The notes: generated from the sequence alone by a model not told the origin. Shown: positions 1 to 8,788, counted from the first letter of the stretch. The stretch is 50,535 nucleotides of DNA from Limimaricola litoreus (GCF_024159025.1 NZ_JAMYXC010000018.1:1-50535), one strand, 5' to 3'. Translations and numbers: made by a program.

Positions 1-57
1 CCTTGGCCATGCTGGGCATGATCCGCACAGCATGGCTCTGTCCGCTCCAGTTCCTGT

Positions 58-77
58 CCGATAACCCGTCTTATCGG
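58..77. repeat. Inverted repeat, candidate recombinase core site
   Basis: Two perfect 7-bp arms, CCGATAA and TTATCGG, flank a 6-bp spacer (CCCGTC). The pair lies 25 bp upstream of the tyrosine recombinase start. Short inverted arms around a 6-8 bp spacer are the usual layout of tyrosine recombinase core sites, so this may be the site on which the adjacent enzyme acts. It could equally be an operator of the gene. Only the repeat itself is seen; the role is inferred. Confidence 0.4.
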
Positions 78-102
78 TCATGATAATGATACGCCCGTCT
101 GC

Positions 103-1137
103 ATGCCGGACACGCCCGAAATCCCCGCCCCGATCGCCCTGCCCGACCATATCGCCGGCTCCGGCCGGCTCGACCGGCTGGTCGACACCGCCCGTGGCTA
201 CGCCGACCACGCCGTCGCCGAGAACACCCGCAAGGCCTACAGTCGCGACTGGACTGATTTCGCGCGCTGGTGCCGGTTGAAGGGCGCCGATCCCCTGCCG
301 CCCTCCTCCGAGCTGGTCGGGCTCTACATCACCGATCTCGCGGCCCCCTCCGGCAAGGCCCGCGCCCTGTCGGTGGCTTCGATCGAGCGGCGGCTGGCCG
401 GTCTGAGCTGGGGCTACGCGCAGCGCGGGATGCGGCTCGACCGCCGCGACCGGCACATCGCCTCGGTCCTGGCCGGCATTCGTCGCCGTCACGCCCGCCC
501 ACCGGCGCAGAAGGACGCGATCGGGCCGGACGACCTGCGCGCCATGCTTGCCACCCTCGGCCACGATCTACGTGGTCTTCGGGACCGGGCGATGTTGTTG
601 GTGGGCTTTGCCGGGGCGCTGCGGCGCTCGGAGCTCGTCGGACTCGATCGGGCCAAGGACGACACCGTCGACGGCAGCGCCTGGGTGGAGATCCTCAAAG
701 CCGGCGTGCTGGTGACGCTGCGCGGCAAGACCGGCTGGCGGGAGATCGAAATCGCGCGCGGCTCCAGCGCCGCGACCTGTCCGGTGCAGGCGCTGGAGCG
801 CTGGCTGCATTTTGCGAAGATCGAGGTCGGCCCGCTGTTCACCGCCGTCAGCCGCGACGGCAGCTACGCACTCGACCGTCGTCTGAACGACCGGCATGTG
901 GCGCGGCTGGTGCAGCGCACGGCAATGGCGGCCGGGCTGCGCCCCGAACTGCCGGAGACCGAGCGCCGCGCCCTCTTCGCCGGCCATTCGCTGCGCGCCG
1001 GGCTGGCCTCGTCGGCCGAGATCGACGAGCGCCATGTCCAGAAGCAGCTCGGTCACGCCTCGGCCGAGATGACGCGGCTCTATCAGCGTAATCGGGATAG
1101 ATTCCGGTATAATTTGACCATGGCCGCGGGACTGTAA
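103..1137 (+). CDS. Tyrosine recombinase/site-specific integrase
   Basis: Protein of 344 residues that cuts and rejoins DNA at specific sites. The N-terminal part (about residues 25-130) looks like a SAM-like core-binding domain. The C-terminal part (about 140-340) carries the family catalytic set: Arg174 in ALRRSEL, Lys209 in RGKTG, His295 and Arg298 in HSLR, His318 in LGHAS and the nucleophile Tyr327 in TRLYQRN. All are present, so the enzyme looks active. Length is normal for the family. It stands alone on the plus strand, just left of the replication block, where it could resolve plasmid multimers or move an integrated element. I cannot assign it to XerC/D or to a named integrase. Confidence 0.93.
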   Translation: MPDTPEIPAPIALPDHIAGSGRLDRLVDTARGYADHAVAENTRKAYSRDWTDFARWCRLKGADPLPPSSELVGLYITDLAAPSGKARALSVASIERRLAGLSWGYAQRGMRLDRRDRHIASVLAGIRRRHARPPAQKDAIGPDDLRAMLATLGHDLRGLRDRAMLLVGFAGALRRSELVGLDRAKDDTVDGSAWVEILKAGVLVTLRGKTGWREIEIARGSSAATCPVQALERWLHFAKIEVGPLFTAVSRDGSYALDRRLNDRHVARLVQRTAMAAGLRPELPETERRALFAGHSLRAGLASSAEIDERHVQKQLGHASAEMTRLYQRNRDRFRYNLTMAAGL

Positions 1138-1145
1138 CGGGCCCC

Positions 1146-1319
1146 GTGCCCATTATTCAGAGAGTAAGACGTCCACGAGGCATAGGGCTATTCAAGCGAA
1201 ACATCACTTACTTGACTGAGACCGGCGCCTTCGGTGGCAAGGTCGCCGAAGTCTTGTCGTGGGCAGCCACCCAGCCACTGCTCGTGCAGATCTACGTCTC
1301 CATCGACCGGTTCCTCTGA
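1146..1319 (+). CDS. Possible small ORF after the recombinase
   Basis: A GTG-initiated frame of 57 residues begins 9 bp after the recombinase stop codon. It ends in a coherent-looking segment (ETGAFGGKVAEVLSWAATQP). I recognise no family, and no convincing ribosome binding site is visible. It may be a remnant of a longer gene whose 5' part was lost. It is listed because it fills an otherwise empty stretch; confidence is low. Confidence 0.2.
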   Translation: MPIIQRVRRPRGIGLFKRNITYLTETGAFGGKVAEVLSWAATQPLLVQIYVSIDRFL

Positions 1320-1821
1320 TCCGTTTCAGAGGCCCCCTGCCCTACTCGAATCGGATTCCAGCCACTCCGGGCGTCCTCGACCCTGAGTCGTCCTGGAAAT
1401 CATGAGATTTCCCTAAGAATCCACTCAGTTTCTCGCTCGGCGTGTGTTGTGCTGCTCGCAAGACGTGTCCGGACGGCAACAGTTTCGTGCCTTTTGAAAG
1501 AAAAAACCGAGGCTGGAATTCAGTCGAAGGGCCATGGATGCCGACGTCGTAAGGAGCCGTGGGCCTCAAGGGGTAATGCGGGGGATCAGGAACCACCCAT
1601 GAGGGCTTGCGGGATGTGTGTGTTAAGTGTCTAACTGCGAGCAACGAAAACACACTTAGAGGGACGTATGGCGAGCTAACCCCCAGACGAGACGAAAGCC
1701 CAGGCCGGCTGCAACCGATCTGAGCTTTCCAAGTGTCCCAGGCTCTATCAAGAGACCCACATTTTCACTCTCTTGATAGCGTCACTTCGCAGCCCCCCGC
1801 AAGCCCCTTTGGCGTGCGGTC
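1320..1821. other. Intergenic region upstream of rep, probable control/origin region
   Basis: About 500 bp without a convincing gene; short frames on both strands have no family resemblance. It lies directly upstream of the replication initiator and ends in the inverted repeat at 1745-1779. Such regions commonly hold rep promoters, antisense RNAs or the origin, but I see no iteron array or AT-rich tract that would fix the origin here. Confidence 0.4.
1745..1779. promoter_or_regulatory. Inverted repeat, probable operator of rep
   Basis: Perfect 11-bp arms CTATCAAGAGA and TCTCTTGATAG are separated by 13 bp; the right arm ends 42 bp before the rep ATG. The spacing, about two helix turns between arm centres, fits a dimeric regulator site, such as autorepression by Rep or ParA. 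It could also form a hairpin in the rep leader. Confidence 0.55.
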
Positions 1822-2817
1822 ATGAAAAAGTGCGCTCTAATGCAACTCGAACTCGACGCCTCACGCGGTTATGCCGCGATCCCCGACGTCATCCATCGCA
1901 TCAAGATGAGTGATGGGGCCTATCGCCTCCTGATCATCCTTTGCGCCCACGCCAAGAACTCAACAGGCCTGTGCGACCCCTCCCACGCCTATCTCGCGGA
2001 CCTGATGGGAAAGTCGAAGGCGAGCATCACGAACCACCTGAATGAGTTGAGGCGGCTTGGGCTGGTCGAGACGACTTCCAAGATCGGGCGCGCTGGTGGG
2101 AACGGTGGCCTCCATATCCTCGTGACCTTCTGGAAGGCGTGGCGTCAGTCGGTGCGGGAGGCTGGAGAAGCCCGGCGCAAGGCAAAGTCAGAACCCCGCC
2201 GCGTTCAGCAGGGTGAATGCCTTGGCGTTCAGCAGAGTGAACGCGTTAGTAAGAAACATACGATCAACCATACGCCCCCTACCCCGCCGACGCCGGAGGC
2301 CACTGAGGCAGCCGGCCCGAAACCTTTGCCGCAGGTCGAGGTGGTGGTGAATAGAATGATCGAGGAGTGGTCCGACGCTATCGGACGCGGCAACGCTTAC
2401 GGCTCATGGGCTCATCGGCCTGCCCCGAGCTTGGTCTCAGCCACGCAACGACTTCTCCAGGAGCATCGCCTGCCTTCGACGGACACTTCAACGATCACCC
2501 CGGCGATACAGGGGAAGCTCCAGTCGATCTGGCAGAGCCTTGGAGTGACGGTAGCGCCAGAGGAACTGGCGGCGCAGGCGCAGAGCGTAGTCAAGTCCAC
2601 GCCGGACCCCCTGCCCCTCCTAACCCATCTGGCGCGCAGCATTCAGGCTGCTTGGCCGAAGCACCACAGGCGCGCTCCTCCGCTGCCGCAATTCATGACG
2701 TATCTCAACAAGGCCCGAGAGAAGGCTGGCACGAGCTTAGGGACCAAGCTGAGAAAACTCGCTTCTGACCTCGGGCGATACCACACCACATTCGGCCAAG
2801 AACCGGTGACCACATGA
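1822..2817 (+). CDS. Plasmid replication initiator (winged-helix Rep)
   Basis: Protein of 331 residues. Residues about 20-105 look like a winged-helix DNA-binding domain of plasmid initiators: a helix-turn-helix around HAYLADLMGKSKASITNHLNEL, followed by a wing-like segment with a glycine-rich turn (GRAGGNGG). A proline-rich, low-complexity linker (about 150-175) leads to an unassigned C-terminal domain. It is the first gene of a rep-parA-parB block and overlaps parA by ATGA, so the two are probably translated together. Location and architecture make an initiator the best reading. A transcription regulator of the partition operon is the alternative. Confidence 0.75.
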   Translation: MKKCALMQLELDASRGYAAIPDVIHRIKMSDGAYRLLIILCAHAKNSTGLCDPSHAYLADLMGKSKASITNHLNELRRLGLVETTSKIGRAGGNGGLHILVTFWKAWRQSVREAGEARRKAKSEPRRVQQGECLGVQQSERVSKKHTINHTPPTPPTPEATEAAGPKPLPQVEVVVNRMIEEWSDAIGRGNAYGSWAHRPAPSLVSATQRLLQEHRLPSTDTSTITPAIQGKLQSIWQSLGVTVAPEELAAQAQSVVKSTPDPLPLLTHLARSIQAAWPKHHRRAPPLPQFMTYLNKAREKAGTSLGTKLRKLASDLGRYHTTFGQEPVTT

Positions 2818-4301
2818 CGACACACGAACAGCACACCCCCGATTATTTCTGCGGAAATAATCCGTCCTCGGACCTCGATCAGGTGACAGCCACCGAGGAG
2901 ATCGTGCAATCACAGACACAAGAACCTAATTATTTCTGCGGAAATAATCCCAGCCCGGAGGCTCCCGCACCGATGCTCGAAGACTTCTTCACTAGGCTTG
3001 CCGACGAGATGAAGACCGTTGGCTCCACGCTGAAACGCGATCTCACCATGAAAGGACGTCTCGAGCGGCGCTTTCTCGGGCGCGAGGTCGGCGACCTGCT
3101 CGGTGTCACCGACAACTACATCCAGCGTATCCTGACTGAGGAGCCAGAGAACAACCCGGCCTTCCCGCGCGGAGAGCCGGGTGCGCGGGGCTCGGTCTAC
3201 TCGCTGTCCGACGTCATGCTCATGCGGGCGATCTTGGAATCCAGGGTGTCAGCTAAATACAAGTATCTCTACTGGCGTGAGCCGGGTGACCCCCTGCCCG
3301 TCGTGACATTCGGCGCTCAGAAAGGCGGGACCGGCAAGTCCCTGACGGCCGCGCATTTCGCGCAGTATCTGACGATGCAGTATGGCCTTCGCGTCGGCAT
3401 CATCGACTGCGACCCTCAGGCCACCGTGTCTCTCTACTTCGCTGACCAGAACAGCCCGATGCTGACTGGTGAGGCCCAGACGGTGGCGGCGTTCATGGGC
3501 GTGGAGAACTACAAGTCTCCCAACCTCGAGCGCCCCGTGGAAGAGATGCATGTTATGTGGACTAACACCCCGTGGCCGGGCGCCAAGCTCATGCCGGCTG
3601 GTGCGCAGATCCAGAACGGCGACTTGACGCTGCTCATGCTTGCCGAGGATGTCGATATCTCGACGCACTCTGTGCTGCAGAAAGCTATCAAGCGATGGGA
3701 CGATGCCTATGGACCCCGCACGACCGCAGCCGACCTGCGGAACGAGGATGGCTCCTTCAACCTCGAACGCTACCACGCGGCGATGGATGAGACTGTCGAC
3801 GTGATCATCATCGACCAGCAGCCGTCGCTGACCCTGATGCAGTTGAACGGTCTCGTGGCCGCCACGAACGTCGTGATCCCGCAGACCATGAAGGGATTCG
3901 ACCTGTCGACGCTGGGTAGCTACGCGAATGCCGTCGCGCAGTATCTCAAGAGGAACGCGAGAGAGGACGAGGTGATCGGAGCAGGGAAGCACATTGTGCT
4001 TCCGACCATCATCCAAGGCGTCAACGAGCAAGACACCGACCAGGTGGCCGACCTCTACTACGACCGGGAGGACATGATCTCGCAGGTCTTCTATTCCCGG
4101 AGTGAAGCTGTCTCGAACGCAGCGGAATACTACAAGTCCATCTATGAATACGTGCCCGAGACTAGGGGGAAGCGCCCCTCGGCCAAGGCTTTCACGGACA
4201 ACGCCAACGCGGTGAACGACCACCTCGTTGATCTCGTGTGGAACGGTAAGCTCCCCAGCAAGGGCTTCGCCGACACCTTCATTCAGCAGAAGTGGAGCTG
4301 A
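2814..4301 (+). CDS. parA: ParA partition ATPase with N-terminal DNA-binding domain
   Basis: Protein of 495 residues, type Ia in size. Residues about 88-108 (GREVGDLLGVTDNYIQRIL) form a MerR-like helix-turn-helix, the autoregulatory domain of long ParA/RepA proteins. The deviant Walker A motif KGGTGKS is at about residues 170-176. The switch motif IDCDPQA follows at about 200, and a Walker-B-like IIIDQQPS near 337. ParA moves plasmid copies apart together with ParB bound at parS. The chosen start overlaps the rep stop (ATGA). It brings two copies of the palindrome-encoded peptide YFCGNNPS into residues 11-18 and 40-47. An internal ATG at 2973 would exclude them, but its spacing to the nearest GGAG is poor. 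Confidence 0.93.
   Translation: MTTHEQHTPDYFCGNNPSSDLDQVTATEEIVQSQTQEPNYFCGNNPSPEAPAPMLEDFFTRLADEMKTVGSTLKRDLTMKGRLERRFLGREVGDLLGVTDNYIQRILTEEPENNPAFPRGEPGARGSVYSLSDVMLMRAILESRVSAKYKYLYWREPGDPLPVVTFGAQKGGTGKSLTAAHFAQYLTMQYGLRVGIIDCDPQATVSLYFADQNSPMLTGEAQTVAAFMGVENYKSPNLERPVEEMHVMWTNTPWPGAKLMPAGAQIQNGDLTLLMLAEDVDISTHSVLQKAIKRWDDAYGPRTTAADLRNEDGSFNLERYHAAMDETVDVIIIDQQPSLTLMQLNGLVAATNVVIPQTMKGFDLSTLGSYANAVAQYLKRNAREDEVIGAGKHIVLPTIIQGVNEQDTDQVADLYYDREDMISQVFYSRSEAVSNAAEYYKSIYEYVPETRGKRPSAKAFTDNANAVNDHLVDLVWNGKLPSKGFADTFIQQKWS
2842..2861. repeat. parS-like palindrome, copy 1 (inside parA)
   Basis: ATTATTTCTGCGGAAATAAT, a near-palindrome (18 of 20 positions symmetric) followed by CC. It sits within the first codons of parA and is read as YFCGNN. 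An identical copy follows at 2929, and the exact reverse complement lies just after parB. Three copies within a partition operon strongly suggest ParB centromere sites or ParA operators. Confidence 0.7.
2929..2948. repeat. parS-like palindrome, copy 2 (inside parA)
   Basis: Identical in sequence and orientation to the copy at 2842-2861, with an 87-bp start-to-start spacing. That is a multiple of three, so both copies encode the same peptide in the parA frame. The 3' flank is again CC. Confidence 0.7.
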
Positions 4302-4303
4302 CG

Positions 4304-5368
4304 ATGCCGATGAAGAGGCGCGACCAGGTCGCTGCACAGCGACAGCAAGTCGAGGTTGCTGTAGGCGACCGGCCCACGGGAGGACAGCTAGTGGGTGGTG
4401 GTGGTGGCCATTACAACGCTGCCGAAGTGGAGGCGACCAACACCTTCCGAAAGCGGATGTCGACCATCGCAAGTCAGGTCATGGCAGGCGAGGTCAGCAT
4501 CAAGATCGACCCAACCCAGATCCAGGACGAGATCCAATCCGATCGCCTTGGCGACTGGAAGCAGGGCGCCGAGTTCGAGGCATTGAAGGCAAACATCGCG
4601 AGGCGGGGGCAGACACAGCCAATTCGCGTCAGGCCCTGTGATCCGGGATGGAAGCCTAAAGACAGCGACCCCCTCAACATCGAGTCCGAGGCTCGCTTCT
4701 TCCTGCAGTCTGGCCGGCGCCGGTTGGCCGCCTGCATCGAGCTGGGTATCCCGGTCCTTGCTGTCATCGGCCAGAAGACCGAGAGCGTGTTCGACGCTGC
4801 GGAGCAGGGCGACCACGTGCTGGCGGACCTCGAGGAACGCTTCGCCGAGAACACGATCCGCAAAGATCTTCGGCCGCTAGAGCGCTACCTGTCGATCGGG
4901 CGCATCGCGCAGCACCTCAAGGCCGAGGACAACAAGCTGACCCAGACCCAGATCGCCGAGACAATCGGGGTAGGGCAGTGGGAGGTGTCGCTGTCCCTGA
5001 AATTCTGGAAGCACGAGGGTGAAGTCCGTGACATCTTCCCAGAGGGAGCTACCACACCTGTCCTCAAGCGCTTCGCCAAGCGCCTAGGAGACGGTAGTGA
5101 TCGGGAAGCCCTCAAGGCCGAGATCATGGAGGCCATGGGGCAGGAGGAGCCTGACACTTCGGAGGCTTCCAGTTCGTCGGCCATGCGGACGAAGGTGCCT
5201 ACCACTCGCCCAGCACCTCTGACGCTGTCCAATGGCGCGTCCTTCGTCGCCAAGCGCGGCAAGAAGAACGTGTCGGTGACTCTCAAGGCAGTGCCGGTGG
5301 CGCCTGAACTACAAGATGAATTCGAGGCCAGACTGAAGGAACTCGTCGAGAGCTACTGCTCTACATGA
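4304..5368 (+). CDS. parB: ParB centromere-binding partition protein
   Basis: About 354 residues with a ParB/RepB nuclease-like N-terminal domain: QPIRVRP, then SGRRRLAA, then the ENTIRKDLRPLERY box. A helix-turn-helix follows (QTQIAETIGVGQWEVSLSLKF), and a C-terminal region probably used for dimerisation. It loads on parS and works with ParA. I chose ATG 4304 rather than 4292 because AGTGGAG is placed 6 bp upstream. The start follows the parA stop by 2 bp, indicating coupled translation. A glycine run (residues about 30-35) separates a basic N-terminal tail, the likely ParA contact, from the ParB domain. Confidence 0.9.
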   Translation: MPMKRRDQVAAQRQQVEVAVGDRPTGGQLVGGGGGHYNAAEVEATNTFRKRMSTIASQVMAGEVSIKIDPTQIQDEIQSDRLGDWKQGAEFEALKANIARRGQTQPIRVRPCDPGWKPKDSDPLNIESEARFFLQSGRRRLAACIELGIPVLAVIGQKTESVFDAAEQGDHVLADLEERFAENTIRKDLRPLERYLSIGRIAQHLKAEDNKLTQTQIAETIGVGQWEVSLSLKFWKHEGEVRDIFPEGATTPVLKRFAKRLGDGSDREALKAEIMEAMGQEEPDTSEASSSSAMRTKVPTTRPAPLTLSNGASFVAKRGKKNVSVTLKAVPVAPELQDEFEARLKELVESYCST

Positions 5369-5380
5369 CATAGATACCAG

Positions 5381-5400
5381 ATTATTTCCGCAGAAATAAT
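5381..5400. repeat. parS-like palindrome, copy 3 (downstream of parB)
   Basis: ATTATTTCCGCAGAAATAAT, the exact reverse complement of the two copies in parA, 12 bp after the parB stop codon. It is noncoding here, so it is the cleanest evidence that the sequence is kept for a DNA role and not for the encoded peptide. Confidence 0.7.
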
Positions 5401-5416
5401 CCCCTCACTGCCAAGT

Positions 5417-5445
5417 CCAAGGTTAGCCTCTCGCCGCTACCTTGG
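5417..5445 (+). terminator. Weak hairpin after parB
   Basis: Arms CCAAGGT and ACCTTGG with a 15-nt loop stand 49 bp after the parB stop. The stem is short and no clear T-run follows, so it may be a weak terminator or another protein site. Confidence 0.25.
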
Positions 5446-5516
5446 GCCTAATTTATATAGACATATCAATTACCTGAGGTCGATCTCCCTTGAGATATCT
5501 CAGTCTGATGTAGAGT

Positions 5517-6857
5517 TTGCTCAACCACGAAGGAGCAGACAGCGCCGAGGACGACCTTCTGCTCCAGGTTCAGGGCATGATCGCCGAGTACGAGCGGGCC
5601 AAGTTCCTGGAGCGCAGCCGGCGCGGACGTCGGCATGCCGCGCGCTCGGGCCTGATCAGCGCCCTGGGCAAGGTGCCCTTCGGCTACCGCTACATCGCCA
5701 AGGACGCCGGCGGTGGGGTGGCGCGCGTCGAGGTCTCGGCCGAGGAGGCCCGCTGGGTCCGCCTGATGTTCGCTTGGATCGGGCTGGAGCGCCTGAGCCT
5801 GCGGGAGGTGTCGCGCCGCCTCTCGGAGGCGGAAGTACCGACGAGCACCGGCAAGGCCCGGTGGGACAGCACCACGATCGCGCTGATGCTGCGCAACACC
5901 GCCTATGTGGGACGTGCAGTCTTCGGGCGCTCGCGCCGGATCCAGGCGCCACCGCGCCTGCGACCGTTACGCGGCCACCCGCAGCCGGCCCGGAAGTCGA
6001 ACTCCCGAGTCCCCGTGCCGCACGAGGAGTGGATCGAGATTCCGGTGCCGGCCCTGGTTGATCCAGCGATCTTCGAGGCGGCCCAGGCGCAGCTCGACGA
6101 GAACCGCCGTCGTCGTCGGGAACTCCGGCGCCGCCCCGGCTGGCTGTTGCAGGGACTCGTGGTCTGCCAGCGGTGCGGCTACGTGTTCTACGGCAAGATG
6201 GCGCGCGGGCGCGTGGGTGGCCGGCAGCCGGCCGACTACGGCTACTACCGCTGCACGGGCACCGATGCGCACCGCTTCGTTGGGCAGGCGGTCTGCGACA
6301 ACAGGTCGGTGCGCAGCGATCGTTTGGAGCAGGCCGTGTAGGATGAGATCCGGACCCTCTTGGAGGATACCGGGCGCGTGGCCGCGGAATACCAGCGCCG
6401 GCTCGATCAGGCGCGCGAGAACTCCGGCGAGGCGAAGGACGCCGACCTCGAGCGCCGGATCGCCGCTCTGCGCCGCGGCATCGGGCGGCTCATCGACGGC
6501 TATGCCGAGGGACTGATCGAGCGCGACGAGTTCGAGCCCCGCATCGATGGGATGAGGCGGCGCTTGGCCCACCTTGCGGCGGACCGGCAGAGGCCGCTCG
6601 CGGACGCCGAGACGGAGCAAAACCTGACACTGCTCATCGGCCGTCTGGACGAGTTTGTCGAGAGGGTCCATGGAGGCTTAGATGAGTTGGACTGGAGCGG
6701 CACGCGCGAGATCATCCGGGCGATGGTCCGACGCGTCGAGATCGACGGCGACCACGTCAACGTTGTCTTCCGCGTGCCACCACCCTCAACGCCAGGGAGC
6801 GACCGGCGTTCTGACGGTCCGACACCGTCGCCAGACGGCGATTGGCAAGATTGTAGA
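5517..6857 (+). pseudogene. Large serine recombinase remnant, 5' truncated and amber-interrupted
   Basis: The frame encodes the central and C-terminal parts of a large serine recombinase. It begins with the end of the resolvase domain (LNHEGADS, EYERAK, ERSRRGRRHAARSG). The recombinase domain follows (VPFGYRYI, LSLREVSRRLSEAEVPTS, TIALMLRNTAYVG), then a zinc ribbon (VCQRCGYVFYGK, YYRCTG, QAVCDN) and a coiled coil. The N-terminal catalytic domain with the active serine is missing, and the join at about 5515 looks frameshifted. At 6339-6341 the frame meets TAG followed by DEIRTLLED. Relatives have Trp here, so TGG to TAG is the simplest explanation. Reading resumes in the same frame to about 6857. 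It is not functional. Confidence 0.85.
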
Positions 6858-6909
6858 GGCCGTCATGGCGGCCTCATTGGGGAAGATGCCAACGACGTCG
6901 GTGCGCCGT

Positions 6910-7274
<365 letters not shown>

Positions 7275-7279
7275 AGCTC

Positions 7280-7920
7280 AATCCTCCTGATCCGATCCGG
7301 ATTATCGTGGCATAAGTGCCGCCAGGAGGGGTTACCCAACCCATCATCAATGCCCCGCTAGATCAAGGGCGTGGCAACGCCAGAGGCGGTGAGAGAAGTC
7401 GTCGAGGTGCAACCCGACGGATCATCTGGGCACATGCAGCAATCGTGATGACGTTGTAAATCTCGTGAGGGGGGCGCTGAGAAGGTCCTGATGGTTAGCT
7501 CCCGGGCATGCGGAGTCTTTCCCTGATCCCCTACTGCATCACGAACTAGTCCGACTACGATGCAGTGTCAGGCGACACGACAAACCGGTCGGTTATCACC
7601 TTCATTTAGATAGTAAATGATAAATCATATCAGTGTCTTGTTTTTCTTCGTTCTTTCATGTCGAGCCAGTGCAAAGTGCCATTTCAACTTTCGTACGGGC
7701 CAAGGTTCTGGCGGTACGGCTAGAGGCAACGCGAGAATGGGCACTGGCGGCATGCCGTTCTTGACGGCTGCGCAAGTGGCGGTCGTCTACGCTGCGCTGA
7801 TTCAGCGTGTTAACCCGATCATTGCCTGGCGGATCTTCGAGGCGGTTGCCAGTCAGTAGCGCTGTCTCGGCATCCAGCATTGGTTTTCATACACCGGTAA
7901 CGACGACACAGAGAAAACCA
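7280..7920. other. IS debris and unassigned sequence
   Basis: The region contains a segment at about 7455-7520 that resembles 49913-49975 (shared GGTCCTGA-GGTTAGCTCC-GGCATGC). It also holds a 25-bp IS21-like end at 7566-7590, and then a weak 80-codon frame at 7617-7859 without a recognisable family. I see no convincing gene here. Confidence 0.5.
7566..7590. mobile_element. Solitary IS21-like terminal repeat
   Basis: TGTCAGGCGACACGACAAAC followed by CGG matches the left end of the IS21 element at 43091, which reads the same 20 bases and then TGG. No istAB genes are attached here. It is a leftover end of a former insertion or a one-ended deletion. Confidence 0.6.
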
Positions 7921-7967
7921 TTGACAGAACGTAGATCATGGTTGGAGACTAAAGGTGAAACGTTTCA
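7921..7967 (+). promoter_or_regulatory. Promoter/operator of the sugar ABC operon
   Basis: TTGACA at 7921-7926 is a consensus -35. A -10 element would lie around 7944-7952 and is not clear. The perfect 12-bp palindrome TGAAACGTTTCA is at 7956-7967. It has the central CG and spacing typical of LacI-family operators, and sits 19 bp before the ATPase start, where a bound repressor would block initiation. The same palindrome lies in front of the LacI-PfkB gene at 15846-15857. Confidence 0.75.
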
Positions 7968-7985
7968 ATACGGCGGAGCAGACGC

Positions 7986-8759
7986 ATGACCGACCCTCTG
8001 AAGCTGTCCATGCGTGGCCTCGTGAAGCGGTTCGGCGGTGTAGTCGCCCTCGACTCCGTCGATTTCGAACTGCGCCGTGGCGAGGTCATGGCGCTAGTCG
8101 GCGACAACGGTGCCGGCAAGTCGACCCTGATCAAGACTCTGGCCGGCGCGCACATGCCCGACGAAGGGGTGATGGAAATCGACGGCGCACCGGTGCGCTT
8201 CACCTCTCCGCAAGACGCCTGGAACAGAGGCGTGGCGACGATCTTTCAAGAGCTTGCCCTAGCGGGAAAGATGACCATCGCCGACAACATCTTTCTTGGG
8301 CGCGAAATCGTCCGCAAGGTGGCCGGCATCCCGTTCCTCGATCGTCGCGAGATGCACCGCCGCAGCAAGGAGCTGCTGGAGCGGCTCGACGTCGTCGTGC
8401 CCGACATCCACACATGGGTCGAATACCTGTCCGGAGGCCAGCGCCAAGGCGTGGCAATTGCCCGGGCGCTCAACATCGACGCCGAAGTGATCGTCATGGA
8501 CGAGCCGACCGCCGCGCTGGCGGTGGCCGAGGTGCGCAAGGTGCTCGAGTTCATCAAAGCGCTGCGCCGGCAGGGCAAGTCGGTCGTACTGATCTCGCAC
8601 AACGTGCAGGACGTCATGGAGGTGTCCGACCGCATCACCGTGCTGCGGCGCGGCCGACGGATCGGGCTTCTGGAAACCGCGAACACCACCCCCGAAGAGG
8701 TGGTCGGTTACATCACCGGCGCGGCGCTCGCGCAGAAGCAGCAGCTTGAGCAGGCATGA
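7986..8759 (+). CDS. Ribose/fructose-type sugar ABC transporter ATP-binding protein
   Basis: 257 residues, one nucleotide-binding domain; this is the single-domain (FrcA-like) type, not the double RbsA type. Walker A GDNGAGKST is at about residues 38-46. The signature LSGGQRQGVAIARAL lies near 148, Walker B VIVMDEPTAAL near 170 and the switch His in LISHN near 203. It hydrolyses ATP at the inner membrane to drive import. The start has GGAG 8-9 bp upstream. It is the first gene of a four-gene plus-strand operon; the next gene follows with only 29 bp between. The D-loop reads AALAVAEV, where many relatives have SAL/GV, a minor difference. Confidence 0.93.
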   Translation: MTDPLKLSMRGLVKRFGGVVALDSVDFELRRGEVMALVGDNGAGKSTLIKTLAGAHMPDEGVMEIDGAPVRFTSPQDAWNRGVATIFQELALAGKMTIADNIFLGREIVRKVAGIPFLDRREMHRRSKELLERLDVVVPDIHTWVEYLSGGQRQGVAIARALNIDAEVIVMDEPTAALAVAEVRKVLEFIKALRRQGKSVVLISHNVQDVMEVSDRITVLRRGRRIGLLETANTTPEEVVGYITGAALAQKQQLEQA

Positions 8760-8788
8760 AAACCGATACCAATCAGGGAGTTTACCGG

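Noticed and set aside
1342-1653. 103-codon minus-strand frame upstream of rep
   Set aside because: It overlaps another frame on the plus strand, has no start signal and sits in the probable control region.
3249-4472. 407-codon open frame antisense to parA and parB
   Set aside because: parA has Walker motifs and spans the same bases; the antisense product has no family resemblance.
7617-7859. 80-codon frame before the sugar operon
   Set aside because: No ribosome binding site or family. The second half (PFLTAAQVAVVYAALIQRV) looks protein-like, but the first half reads like debris; too weak to call.
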